Source of the DNA: G963668185 sp963668185
GTDB lineage: Bacteria > Chloroflexota > Dehalococcoidia > Lucifugimonadales > G963668185
NCBI GenBank assembly: GCA_963668185.1
Contig: OY764162.1
Location: forward strand, 2,108,001 to 2,172,000
Reading direction: 5' to 3'
Length of the DNA: 64,000 bases
The notes beneath the pieces are model-generated. The model searched no databases. It was not told where the DNA came from and worked only from the letters and a program-made list of their open reading frames with translations. Position numbers and translations under genes: made by a program. Below are positions 31,935 to 40,135 of this stretch, in pieces. Each line of letters starts with the position of its first letter. The stretch's first letter is position 1.

Positions 31935-32264
31935 TTAGCTACGCTCGCAATCTCAGAATTGCAAAGAAAGATTGTATGGCCGGATGGTGGCCCCTGCACA
32001 CGTTTTCCACCCCGCCACAGCAAGCAACGCTCGCCTTCTGAGAACTGTCGTGCTAATATGGCTGTGTGGACTTTCAAGCACGCAGTGACAGCGAGCCGGG
32101 GCGCCGGGTCAGGCCTTCGTTACAGAGTGTTACGGGATGTGACAGTTTTTCAAAATCTCCGCCTCCCTCGCGGTTAGTCTGGCCCCGGTCCGCGCCCGCT
32201 CCCCGCTTGAGGCCGTAGCAGCCCGTCGCTACCATAACGCCATCCGCTAGGAGACGGCCCCCAG
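31935..32264. other. Divergent intergenic region between DrrA-like ATPase gene and ligA
   Basis: No open frame with a family match, RNA gene or clear repeat is seen in these 330 bases. It must contain the promoters for the leftward exporter operon and rightward ligA, but no convincing -35/-10 pair could be singled out. A GGAGACGG ribosome site lies at its right end before the ligA TTG start. Confidence 0.5.
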
Positions 32265-34331
32265 TTGACCGACCAGTCCACAGCCGAAAGCCTTAAGAAA
32301 CTCCGGCGGGAGATCGACAGGCACAACCACCTGTACCACGTGCTCGATCAGCCCGAGATCAGCGACGCCCAGTTCGACGCGCTGATGAACGAGCTTCTAG
32401 CCCTGGAGGCCGACCACCCGGACCTTGTGACGCCGGACTCGCCCTCCCAGCGCGTCGGCGCCCAGCCCGCGAGCGGCTTCCAGGAGGTGCGCCACCCGGT
32501 GCCGCTGCTCGGCCTCGGCAACGCCTTCGATGAAGACGAATTCATGGCGTGGCTCCGCCGAGCCGCCGACATGCTGGAGCGCGATGACTTCGACCTCGTC
32601 TGCGAGCTCAAGTTCGACGGCCTCGCCGTCGCGCTCACCTACGAGGACGGCATCCTCGTACGCGGCGCGACGCGCGGCAACGGCACGTCCGGCGAAGACG
32701 TCACCCTGAACCTCCGCACCATCCGCAGCGTGCCGCTCCGCGTCCCAGTAAAAGAAAACGGAATCCGCCCGCCCGCCCGGTTCGAGGTGCGTGGCGAAGC
32801 GCTCTTCCCGAAGTCGGCCTTCGAACGCTTCAACGAACAGCGCCGCGAGCAGGGCCTTCCAACGTACGCCAACCCCCGCAACACCGCCGCCGGCTCCCTG
32901 CGCCAGCTTGATCCCCGCCTGACGGCGGAGCGCCCGCTGGACATCTTCGTGTACAGCCTCGGCTGGGCCGAAGGCCCCGCGCCTGAAACGCCAGTACCCG
33001 ACACCCACTGGGAGCGCCTGTCGTTCCTGGCGGACTTGGGCTTCAAGACCAACCCCCACAACCGGCTGGTATCCGCTCCCGAGGAGGCAACCGACTTCCA
33101 CAAACAGTGGCTGGAGGCCAAGGAAGACCTCGACTACGGCTGCGACGGCTCGGTGATCAAGATCAACCGCTTGGACTTCCAGCAGCATCTGGGCCACGTT
33201 GGCCGCGAACCGAGATGGGCCGTGGCCTTCAAGTTCCCGGCTACCCAGGAGACCACGCAGGTTGAGGACATCCGCGTGAACGTCGGCCGTACCGGCAGCC
33301 TGAACCCGTACGCCATCCTTGAGCCGGTCAACATCGCTGGCGCGACCGTAAAGCAGGCCACACTCCACAACGAGGACTACATCCGCTCCAAAGACATACG
33401 CATAGGCGACTGGGTGGTCGTCGAACGCGCAGGCGAGGTGATCCCACAGATCGTGACCGTGATCGAGTCCCGCCGCACCGGAGAGGAGCGCGTCTTCGAG
33501 ATGCCGGACACGTGCCCTAGCTGCGGCGGCCCTGCGGCGCGCAAGGGCGAGGAGGCCGTGACCCTGTGCGACAACCCCGCGTGCCCGGCTCAGCTCGTCA
33601 GGCTGGTCGAGCACTTCGTAAGCCGCGGCGCGATGGACATTGAGGGCATGGGCGCGAAGCAGGGCCAGGCTCTCATCGAGCGGGGCCTGCTATCGGACGT
33701 GTCCGACCTGTACGCGCTCAAGATGGAAGACCTCGTGGCGATCGACAGGATGGGTGAGAAGAGCAGCGCCAACCTGCTCGCCGCGATTGAGAAGAGCAAG
33801 GAGCAATCCCTGTCGAGACTGCTGACCGCCCTCGGCATCCCACACGTCGGATCCGAGGTCGCCGAGGTTATCGCGGGCAGGTTCCTCAAGCTGGATGCGC
33901 TTATGGACGCCGCCGCGGAAGACCTCGAGGCCATCGACTCCATCGGCCCCAAGATAGCCGAGGCCGTCGTCGAGTACTTCGCCAACGACGCCAACCGCGA
34001 GGTCGTCCGCAAGCTGCGGGAGCGCGGCGTCAACACGGAGCAGGAGGCCGAAGAAGACGCGGGGCCGCAGGTGCTCGAAGGCCTGCGCTTCGTAGTCACC
34101 GGCCGCCTCGCCAGCTTCAGCCGCTCGGAGATCCAGAACCGCATCAAGGCGCTCGGCGGCGCAGTGAGCGGCAGCGTCAGCAAGAACACCAACTACCTAG
34201 TCGCAGGCGCCGATGCGGGCTCCAAGCTGGCCGACGCCCAGCGCCTTGAAGTCACCGTCCTCGACGAAGACGAGTTCCAGGCCCTCATCGAGTCTAAGCA
34301 AGGCCTCGTGAACGAAGTCCGTTCACCCTGA
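32265..34331 (+). CDS. ligA: NAD-dependent DNA ligase LigA
   Basis: The 688-residue protein has the full LigA layout: an Ia domain with LYHVLDQPEISDAQFDALM, the adenylated Lys in CELKFDGLAVAL (about residue 117), an OB fold, the four-Cys zinc finger (CPSC and CDNPAC, about residues 410-430), helix-hairpin-helix repeats and a C-terminal BRCT domain (GLRFVVTGRLASFSRSEI). It seals nicks using NAD. The start is TTG with GGAGACGG upstream. The last residues (RSP) and the stop codon are encoded inside a dispersed repeat at 34320-34346, so the original C-terminus may have been altered. Confidence 0.96.
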   Translation: MTDQSTAESLKKLRREIDRHNHLYHVLDQPEISDAQFDALMNELLALEADHPDLVTPDSPSQRVGAQPASGFQEVRHPVPLLGLGNAFDEDEFMAWLRRAADMLERDDFDLVCELKFDGLAVALTYEDGILVRGATRGNGTSGEDVTLNLRTIRSVPLRVPVKENGIRPPARFEVRGEALFPKSAFERFNEQRREQGLPTYANPRNTAAGSLRQLDPRLTAERPLDIFVYSLGWAEGPAPETPVPDTHWERLSFLADLGFKTNPHNRLVSAPEEATDFHKQWLEAKEDLDYGCDGSVIKINRLDFQQHLGHVGREPRWAVAFKFPATQETTQVEDIRVNVGRTGSLNPYAILEPVNIAGATVKQATLHNEDYIRSKDIRIGDWVVVERAGEVIPQIVTVIESRRTGEERVFEMPDTCPSCGGPAARKGEEAVTLCDNPACPAQLVRLVEHFVSRGAMDIEGMGAKQGQALIERGLLSDVSDLYALKMEDLVAIDRMGEKSSANLLAAIEKSKEQSLSRLLTALGIPHVGSEVAEVIAGRFLKLDALMDAAAEDLEAIDSIGPKIAEAVVEYFANDANREVVRKLRERGVNTEQEAEEDAGPQVLEGLRFVVTGRLASFSRSEIQNRIKALGGAVSGSVSKNTNYLVAGADAGSKLADAQRLEVTVLDEDEFQALIESKQGLVNEVRSP

Positions 34332-34346
34332 GCCTGTCGAAGGGTC
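34320..34346 (+). repeat. Dispersed repeat, copy overlapping the ligA stop codon
   Basis: The 27-base element has the core ACCCTGAGCCTGTCGAAGGG, and its TGA is the ligA stop. It is identical over 27 bases to the copy at 34364-34390. Confidence 0.88.
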
Positions 34347-34363
34347 ACCCCGGCAACCAAACC

Positions 34364-34390
34364 CGTTCACCCTGAGCCTGTCGAAGGGTC
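34364..34390 (+). repeat. Dispersed repeat, second tandem copy after ligA
   Basis: This is a perfect second copy of the 27-base element, in the same orientation, 17 bases after the first. Confidence 0.88.
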
Positions 34391-34405
34391 GCCAATCCAC
34401 TGATC

Positions 34406-34429
34406 CCTTCCCCAGTCTGCTGGGGAAGG
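34406..34429. terminator. Hairpin between convergent ligA and LLM oxidoreductase genes
   Basis: Perfect ten-base arms CCTTCCCCAG and CTGGGGAAGG enclose a four-base loop, TCTG. The location between two convergent genes suits a bidirectional terminator. A long T-run is missing on either side, so it may act only partly, or may be another dispersed repeat. Confidence 0.5.
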
Positions 34430-34447
34430 TTAGGATGGGGTCTGCCC

Positions 34448-35437
34448 TCACCCTCGCCCGTACACCTCCGGCACCACCCTCTCAATAAAGACGCGCATCT
34501 GCCCCGGCTGGTCGAACGACGCGAACCGCACGATCACCGTATCTGCCCCGGCATCGGCGTAAGCTCGGATCCGGTCGGCAGCCAACTCCGGTGGCCCGTA
34601 CGGCCCCCACCGCTCGTCCCAGATGTTGATCCCGTAGTACCCATGCAGGAAGCGGTCCGCCTCCTCCGCTGCCACCGCCTCATCGTCGTTCAGGTTGACG
34701 GTCACGTAGAACGCCGCCTCCATTCCCGCAGGGTCCCTCCCAAGTTCCGCGCTGAGGTCCCTTACGCGCTCGCCGACCTTGACGTACTCGTGCGGGTGGT
34801 CGGATATCGACATGTACCCGTCGCCAAACTCCGCCGCCCGGCGGAACTGCCGGTCCACGTTCGCCCGCCAGTGACACGCGACCAGCACCGGCACGGCGCC
34901 CCGCGGCGACGCCGGCTCCACGCTGACGCCCTCGAGGTGGAAGTGCCGTCCATGGTGCGTGACCGTCTCGCCGGCCAGGAGCCGCCTGGCCACCGACACA
35001 ACCTCCTCGAACCGGCTGGCCCGCGTCGCCGGGTCCACCCCGGCGTTCCACCACTCGCGGCGCTGCGCTTCGTTGAACGCGCCTCCGACGCCCACCGCCA
35101 GCACGAGCCGCCCGCCGGAGATCAACTCGACGGTTCCCGCCGCCTGCGCCAGCGAGACCGGGTGCCGCAGCGCCGCCAGCAGCACCGCCGTCCCCAGCCG
35201 CACCCTGCTCGTGCGGGCCGCCACCGCCGCGAGCGCGGTCAGAGGCTCCGGCCTCGGCTTCGCCGTCAGGCTGTCCCCGACCCAGACCGAGTCCAGGCCC
35301 GCCTCCTCCGCCATCCGCGCTATCTCAAGCACCGGCTCCATGTCTGCCGGCCGCCCATTGCCCATTAGCAGCGCCCTCGTCGGCAGCAGCATCCCCAGCC
35401 TAGGCTTCCGCTGGATTGCCTCCTCTCCCTTGAACAT
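34448..35437 (-). CDS. LLM-class (luciferase-like) oxidoreductase, probably F420-dependent
   Basis: The 329-residue TIM-barrel protein has RLGMLLPTRALL at the N-terminus, AGLDSVWVGDSL, RVRLGTAVLLAALRHPVSLA and GRLVLAVGVGGAFNEAQR, matching F420-dependent LLM oxidoreductases such as methylene-H4MPT reductase-like proteins. The ATG at 35437 with GGAGGATG upstream replaces a longer Arg-rich read-through frame. It begins 4 bases after the stop of cofC, which makes F420 the likely cofactor rather than FMN (inference from context). The substrate is unknown. Confidence 0.87.
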   Translation of the reverse strand: MFKGEEAIQRKPRLGMLLPTRALLMGNGRPADMEPVLEIARMAEEAGLDSVWVGDSLTAKPRPEPLTALAAVAARTSRVRLGTAVLLAALRHPVSLAQAAGTVELISGGRLVLAVGVGGAFNEAQRREWWNAGVDPATRASRFEEVVSVARRLLAGETVTHHGRHFHLEGVSVEPASPRGAVPVLVACHWRANVDRQFRRAAEFGDGYMSISDHPHEYVKVGERVRDLSAELGRDPAGMEAAFYVTVNLNDDEAVAAEEADRFLHGYYGINIWDERWGPYGPPELAADRIRAYADAGADTVIVRFASFDQPGQMRVFIERVVPEVYGRG

Positions 35438-35441
35438 CAAC

Positions 35442-36059
35442 TCATCCTCCCGTAAGCGCCTTCGTGATTCCGGGCTCAATCTCCTCCGCCAGCGCAAGGT
35501 CCTCCGGCCTGTCGATATCGATGCCAAGCCCCGGCGAGTCGAAGTACGCCGTCCGAAGTCCAAGCGCGCGTGCAGCCTCGCGGTGTGCGTCGAAACTGCG
35601 GCCCGTCAGCGCCGGCCGGAACGGCGAGTCCGGGGGCACGACGATCGCGTTCGTGCCGCCGTCGAACCTCGCAGGCGCGAGCGTGAGCAGCGTACCGTCC
35701 CGCGACAATCGAACAAGTTCCTGGACGTCCTCGCTCCCCACGAACGGCAAGTCTGCCGGAAGGTACATCGGCGCGGTACCCTCCGCCATCAACCCGGAAA
35801 ACACCAGCGAGACCGCCGACGTCAGGTCGCCAGCCATGTCTTCGGCCCAGTCGGCGCCGAGTTCCTTCGCAACTTCCCGAACACGCTCATCCTTTCCCAC
35901 GACCACGGCTCTTTCGCAAACTTGTGTGGCCGCCGCGAGCACTCGACGCAGCATGCCCAAACTCAACGCCGCGCGCTGCTTCGCCGTGAGCACGTCCGCG
36001 AGCCTTGACTTGGACCGGCTTAGCTCTTTAACGGGCGCCACCGCCGTCACAACGCTCAA
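35442..36059 (-). CDS. cofC: 2-phospho-L-lactate / phosphoenolpyruvate guanylyltransferase (CofC/FbiD)
   Basis: The 205-residue nucleotidyltransferase begins AVAPVKELSRSKSRLADVL, the CofC GTP-binding signature, and continues with YLPADLPFVGSEDVQEL and DGGTNAIVVPP. It makes the GDP- or GTP-activated three-carbon acid that CofD joins to the deazaflavin Fo in coenzyme F420 synthesis. The cofD gene lies 10 bases upstream and the LLM oxidoreductase 4 bases downstream, all on the minus strand. Whether phospholactate or phosphoenolpyruvate is used is not visible. Confidence 0.92.
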   Translation of the reverse strand: MSVVTAVAPVKELSRSKSRLADVLTAKQRAALSLGMLRRVLAAATQVCERAVVVGKDERVREVAKELGADWAEDMAGDLTSAVSLVFSGLMAEGTAPMYLPADLPFVGSEDVQELVRLSRDGTLLTLAPARFDGGTNAIVVPPDSPFRPALTGRSFDAHREAARALGLRTAYFDSPGLGIDIDRPEDLALAEEIEPGITKALTGG

Positions 36060-36069
36060 GTCACTTCGC

Positions 36070-37020
36070 CTACAGGACCAACCCGGCGACGCGGCAGATT
36101 CGTTCGGCCAGCCGGACCTTGTCCGCGTCGTCCGTCATGACGGTGTCGGTGACGCAAACTTCCATGCCCAATGCCTCGATCTGCGGCGCGAGGTCACGGT
36201 CAGCCTCGTCCACAACGAACACGTCGCACAGGCCGCGATAGCTCCTTGCGACGCCGAGCGCGGACACGTCGTGGCCCAGTTCAGCCAGCATCTTGGCCGC
36301 GGGCCCCCGTAACGCCTGGCCCCCAACGATAGGGCTGACGACAACCCTGGGTCCATTGAAGCCTTCGATCGCCTCCTTAACGCCGGGCACGGCCAGGATC
36401 GGCGCAACGCTCAGGAAGGGATTGGACGGGCAGAACACCAGCGCATGGGCGCTGTGCAGGGCAGCGCGAAAGGCCGGGGACGGCTCCGAATCGTCGGCGC
36501 CGTCAAAGCGTAGGCCACTGACCGGCGGCTCGCAGCGGTGCTTGACGAAGTACTCCTGAAACGCTAGCTCGCCGCCTTGAGTCAACACCCGTGTCCTGAC
36601 AGTGCGGTCGCTCATGGGCGCCACGGTGTGCGTCACGCCCAGCGCGCGGCACAGAGACGCCGTGACCTCGGATAGCGTGAAGCCACGGCGGAGCATCGCG
36701 GTGCGCCGGAGATGTGTGGCAAGATCGAGGTCTCCCAGCCCAAACCAAGTGTCTTCGCCCAGAGCCCGCAGCGCCTCCAGTGTGACGCGCGTGTCTCCTG
36801 CCAGACCCCAGCCGGTCTCCCGGTTGGAGACGCCTGCCAGCGTGTACGTCACCGTGTCCAGGTCCGGCGATACGTGAAGCCCGTAGAACTCCTCATCGTC
36901 CCCCGTGTTTACGACAACGCAGAGCCGGCTGGGCGGCAGCGCTCTGCTGAGGCCCAGCGCCAGCTTGGCGCCGCCTACGCCTCCGGCAAGAGCCAGTATC
37001 GTTGTAAACTCGTTTGCGAT
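36070..37020 (-). CDS. cofD: 2-phospho-L-lactate transferase (CofD/FbiA), probable ATC start
   Basis: CofD transfers the activated three-carbon acid to Fo in F420 synthesis. The protein carries LALAGGVGGAKLALGLSRAL at its N-terminus, VVVNTGDDEEFYGLHVSPDL, VSNRETGWGLAGDT and FCPSNPFLSVAPIL. The first ATG in frame (36852) would remove the essential Gly-rich loop, so translation must start upstream. Between the in-frame TAG upstream and that loop there is no ATG, GTG or TTG. ATC at 37020 has GGAG nine bases before it and gives a 316-residue protein of normal length. The start choice is inferred. Confidence 0.88.
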   Translation of the reverse strand: MANEFTTILALAGGVGGAKLALGLSRALPPSRLCVVVNTGDDEEFYGLHVSPDLDTVTYTLAGVSNRETGWGLAGDTRVTLEALRALGEDTWFGLGDLDLATHLRRTAMLRRGFTLSEVTASLCRALGVTHTVAPMSDRTVRTRVLTQGGELAFQEYFVKHRCEPPVSGLRFDGADDSEPSPAFRAALHSAHALVFCPSNPFLSVAPILAVPGVKEAIEGFNGPRVVVSPIVGGQALRGPAAKMLAELGHDVSALGVARSYRGLCDVFVVDEADRDLAPQIEALGMEVCVTDTVMTDDADKVRLAERICRVAGLVL

Positions 37021-37051
37021 GGCTGTCGTCTCCAGGCGCGTAACGCGGGCC

Positions 37052-37058
37052 TATAATA
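37052..37058. promoter_or_regulatory. Shared -10 region of divergent cofD and recF
   Basis: The 72 bases between the proposed starts contain TATAAT (37052-37057) in the recF direction. Read in the opposite direction, the same bases give TATTAT (37058-37053), a five-of-six -10 match for cofD. No good -35 element is visible for either. A two-way promoter is the simplest reading. Confidence 0.45.
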
Positions 37059-37092
37059 CAGCCCGCACACCCTCCAGGCAGAGCGCGTTCCC

Positions 37093-38283
37093 ATTCACAT
37101 CAGCCGCCTCGAACTACTCAACTACCGCAACTACCGCGAACTCGAACTCGAACTGCGGCCGGGGATGACGCTCGTTCACGGCAAGAACGGCCAGGGCAAG
37201 AGCAACCTGCTCGAGGCCGTTTACATGGCGGTGATTGGCAAGTCGGCGCGCACCGCCACCGAGCGCGACCTCGTTCTCCACGAACCCATCACGCATGAGG
37301 TCCACACTCAGGTCGTGGCGGAGGCGGAGCAGGACGGCGAGGCCGTCAAGATCATGGTCGGGTTCCGCGTGTCGCCCTGCGCGGCAGGCGATCAGGGCCG
37401 TGCCGCCGTCCAGGCGGTTCCTGTGGAAGAAGCCTCGATCCAGAAATACGTCAGGATCAATGGCCTTCCCAGGCGCGTTTCCCACCTCGTTGGACGGATA
37501 ACAGGCGTGATGTTCGGAGCACAGGACCTTGAGCTTGTGTTTGGCTCCCCCGCCTCCAGAAGAAGGTATCTGGACATCATCAACTCCCAGTTGGACCCGG
37601 CGTACCTCCGCTCGTTGCAGCGGTACCAGCGCGTGCTCAGGCAGCGGAACCACCTGCTGAAGAGCATCAGGGCAGGGCGTGCGCCGGCCGATGAACTTTC
37701 GCTTTGGGACCGGCAGCTTGCGGAGGAAGGAGCGTACGTGTCTGTCTGCCGTCGTGACACCGTCCGCCGTCTTTCGGAGCTTGCAAGGCCTATCCACGAA
37801 GAGCTAGCCGGAGGAAGCGAGCCTATCCACGTGGAGTACCTCCCAAGCGTCCCGTTGGAACAGTGCGATATCGAAGGAACCGTCGAGAGGCTGGCCGCAG
37901 CCCTTGCCGAAAACCGGAATCGTGACGTCGCTGCCGGCGCAACTACGTTAGGTACGCACAGGGATGACGCCCGCATAGTGATCGATCGGAGGGATGCGGC
38001 CGCCTTCGCGTCGCGCGGGCAGGCCCGCACTGCGACGCTCGCGCTGAAGCTCGCCGAGGCCCGCTACATCAGCGGGCGCAGCGAAAGACAGCCGCTTCTG
38101 CTGCTGGACGACGTGCTTTCCGAGCTTGACCCCTCGCGCAGAGCGCTGGTGCTCGAGCACGTGTCGAAGTACGAGCAATGTCTGATAACCACCGCGGATC
38201 CGGAAAGCATCGACAGTCCGTTCCTGGCCGGGGCGGCCAGGTTCGAGGTCAGCCGGGGAACGATCTCAAGGTCAGCCGGCTGA
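37093..38283 (+). CDS. recF: DNA replication and repair protein RecF, probable ATT start
   Basis: RecF loads RecA at gaps with RecO and RecR. The protein has the SMC-like ATPase parts: ISRLELLNYRNYREL, Walker A HGKNGQGKSNLLEAV, the signature region ASRGQARTATLALKLAEA, and Walker B LLLLDDVLSELDPSRR. The first ATG (37165) would delete the conserved first strand. Upstream in frame, up to a TAA at 37054-37056, there is no ATG, GTG or TTG. ATT at 37093 (reading IHISRLELLNYRNY) gives 396 residues and fits the family N-terminus. Start by inference. Confidence 0.9.
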   Translation: MHISRLELLNYRNYRELELELRPGMTLVHGKNGQGKSNLLEAVYMAVIGKSARTATERDLVLHEPITHEVHTQVVAEAEQDGEAVKIMVGFRVSPCAAGDQGRAAVQAVPVEEASIQKYVRINGLPRRVSHLVGRITGVMFGAQDLELVFGSPASRRRYLDIINSQLDPAYLRSLQRYQRVLRQRNHLLKSIRAGRAPADELSLWDRQLAEEGAYVSVCRRDTVRRLSELARPIHEELAGGSEPIHVEYLPSVPLEQCDIEGTVERLAAALAENRNRDVAAGATTLGTHRDDARIVIDRRDAAAFASRGQARTATLALKLAEARYISGRSERQPLLLLDDVLSELDPSRRALVLEHVSKYEQCLITTADPESIDSPFLAGAARFEVSRGTISRSAG

Positions 38284-38316
38284 TTCTCGATCCCTGCCTG
38301 AGGGAACGCGGCCCTT

Positions 38317-38325
38317 TGTTATAAT
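38317..38325 (+). promoter_or_regulatory. Extended -10 promoter upstream of the ECF sigma gene
   Basis: TGTTATAAT is a perfect extended -10 element (TGn plus TATAAT at 38320-38325). It lies about 120 bases before the sigma gene start and 34 bases after the recF stop. Transcription from here would give a leader of roughly 115 bases. No convincing -35 is needed with an extended -10. Confidence 0.6.
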
Positions 38326-38446
38326 CGCCCTGAACTGAAGCATCCCGTCCCGGACTATGTGATTCCGGAGAAATCCACGTGACATCCTTTGTACGTAATC
38401 CAATTGGGTTAGTGGCGCGCGCCATGGCCGTCTTCGGTCGTGCGAA

Positions 38447-39037
38447 GTGAACACGTACGAAGGGCTGGAAGACCCTGAACTCCTGGAGTTGGTCAAGGAG
38501 AAGAACAGGGACGCTCTCGAGGCTCTGTACGCACGGTATGGCAACGCGATCTACTCGCTGTCCATGCACATGCTGAGGAGTCCGCAGGCCGCCGAAGAGG
38601 TCACCCAGGATACTTTCTTTAACGTCTGGAGGCGCGCTTCCAGCTACAAACCTGGAAGAGGTTCCTTCAAGTCATGGCTGTTCAGCATCGGACACCACAG
38701 AGCGATAGATGAGATCAGGCGCAGGAAGAGAGACACGAACGTAGTCCAGTACGACACCGATATCGAAGCCAGGGCCGCTGACGACACTACAGACCCGGTG
38801 AGGTACACGGCCTCCAGGTTCGAAATCGGCAGGATCAAGAACGCATTGATGGAGTTGAGGCCGGAGCAGAGAAGCGTCGTGGAGCTTGCGTACTTCGGGG
38901 GCCTGACGCACTCGGAGATATCCAGGAAGCTGGACCAACCGCTGGGAACGGTGAAGACAAGGATGAGGCTGGCGCTGAAGAAGTTGAGGGAGGTGCTTGG
39001 GAGCCATGCGCGGGAGTGGGTGGAGCATGGAATGTAG
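38447..39037 (+). CDS. ECF-type RNA polymerase sigma factor
   Basis: The 196-residue protein has region 2 (LYARYGNAIYSLSMHML, then AAEEVTQDTFFNVWRRA and FKSWLFSIGHHRAIDEIRRR) and region 4 (MELRPEQRSVVELAYFGG, then GTVKTRMRLALKKLRE), separated by a short linker. It redirects RNA polymerase to stress or envelope promoters. The anti-sigma gene overlaps its end by 11 bases, so the pair is translationally coupled. The start is GTG at 38447. The partner type (RskA) suggests a SigK/ECF19-like group. The promoter upstream is housekeeping-like. Confidence 0.93.
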   Translation: MNTYEGLEDPELLELVKEKNRDALEALYARYGNAIYSLSMHMLRSPQAAEEVTQDTFFNVWRRASSYKPGRGSFKSWLFSIGHHRAIDEIRRRKRDTNVVQYDTDIEARAADDTTDPVRYTASRFEIGRIKNALMELRPEQRSVVELAYFGGLTHSEISRKLDQPLGTVKTRMRLALKKLREVLGSHAREWVEHGM

Positions 39038-39950
39038 GGAAGCGGCTGATCTGCTGGACTCGTACGTACTGGGAGCGCTCGACCCCAGGGAGAAGGAGGA
39101 GGTAGAGCGCCACCTGGCTGGCTGTGCCGACTGCGAGAATCAGCTAAGCGAAGCTGGCGAGCTTGCGGTGCAGATGGCCTACTCGGCGCCCCGTCTCGTA
39201 GCCCCGGACCGGGTCAGGGCGGGCCTGTTCGAGCGAATCGACCGGTCGGAGCCAATCGCGGCCCGGCCGCAGCCCTTGTCGAGTGTCGCGGACATGCTGC
39301 GCGCCGCGGCCGGATTCTGGCGAGCGTCCGCCGGATACGTCGGTGTCTCGATGGCGGCCGGATTCGCGGTAGCGGTGATCGTTGGTGGGGTGTGGTTCAA
39401 CGACCGGCTGGACACGGTTCGCCACGAAAACAGTGTGATGAAGGCAAGATTGGACGATGTCGAAGCTATCGAAGGCGAGTTGACTACAGTCATCAACGAT
39501 CATGTCGAGGTCCTGTCCGAAGACCAGCACTCCTTGGCAACCATGGTCAAGGAGATGTCCGAGTCAGAGGGCAAAATGATGGACATGATCAAGGAACAGC
39601 AGGACATGGCCTACATGCTGGCCTCGCCTGACAAGCTTGTCAGCGTCCTGACTTCAACATCCCAGGCGACCGCAAGCCCGGACTCGGAGGCGCGGGGCCT
39701 CATCATATTCGAAGGAGAAGGTGGGAGCGCGTTCCTGACCACCCGCCAGTTGCCGGCCAACGAAGTCGGCTCGCTGTACAGGGTATGGTTGGTGCGGCAT
39801 GGCTTCCGGCACGATGCAGGGGTCTTTACCGTCGACCCAACGGGTTACGGCCAGGCCGTTATCATTCCGGTGGGTTCCTGGGACGAGATTGAAGCCATAG
39901 AGATCACAGCCGTGAACTCCGGCGAGAGCGTGCTGCAGGGAGATCTCTAG
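39027..39950 (+). CDS. Anti-sigma factor with zf-HC2 and RskA domains
   Basis: The 307-residue membrane protein has an N-terminal zinc-binding anti-sigma domain (HLAGCADCENQL, the HxxxCxxC motif near residues 31-38), one transmembrane helix near 106-126 (GYVGVSMAAGFAVAVIVGGV), a coiled-coil-like stretch and an external RskA domain (SLYRVWLVRHGFRHDAGVF). It should hold the ECF sigma factor at the membrane until an external signal triggers its cleavage or release. The ATG at 39027 lies within the sigma gene's last codons. Confidence 0.9.
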   Translation: MECREAADLLDSYVLGALDPREKEEVERHLAGCADCENQLSEAGELAVQMAYSAPRLVAPDRVRAGLFERIDRSEPIAARPQPLSSVADMLRAAAGFWRASAGYVGVSMAAGFAVAVIVGGVWFNDRLDTVRHENSVMKARLDDVEAIEGELTTVINDHVEVLSEDQHSLATMVKEMSESEGKMMDMIKEQQDMAYMLASPDKLVSVLTSTSQATASPDSEARGLIIFEGEGGSAFLTTRQLPANEVGSLYRVWLVRHGFRHDAGVFTVDPTGYGQAVIIPVGSWDEIEAIEITAVNSGESVLQGDL

Positions 39951-40135
39951 AGCACAGGAACACAAGCCCATTCGCCCTGTCCTGTGGTATCTTGTCTAAG
40001 TCGCTTTGGAGTCAGGCCGGTCTTGTACAATACTGGGCGCAAAGAGCATAGCTATGCACTTTGCGGAGGCCGAGTCGTGTGGTACCGTATAGCGGCCTAG
40101 ATTCCTGTCTATAAACCGAGGCGGAGGCTTGAAAG

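Noticed and set aside
31935..32264. Possible small RNA or riboswitch upstream of ligA
   Set aside because: No recognisable conserved fold, terminator or promoter pair could be supported by eye.
32397..33614. 405-codon minus-strand frame
   Set aside because: It is antisense to ligA; no motif in its translation.
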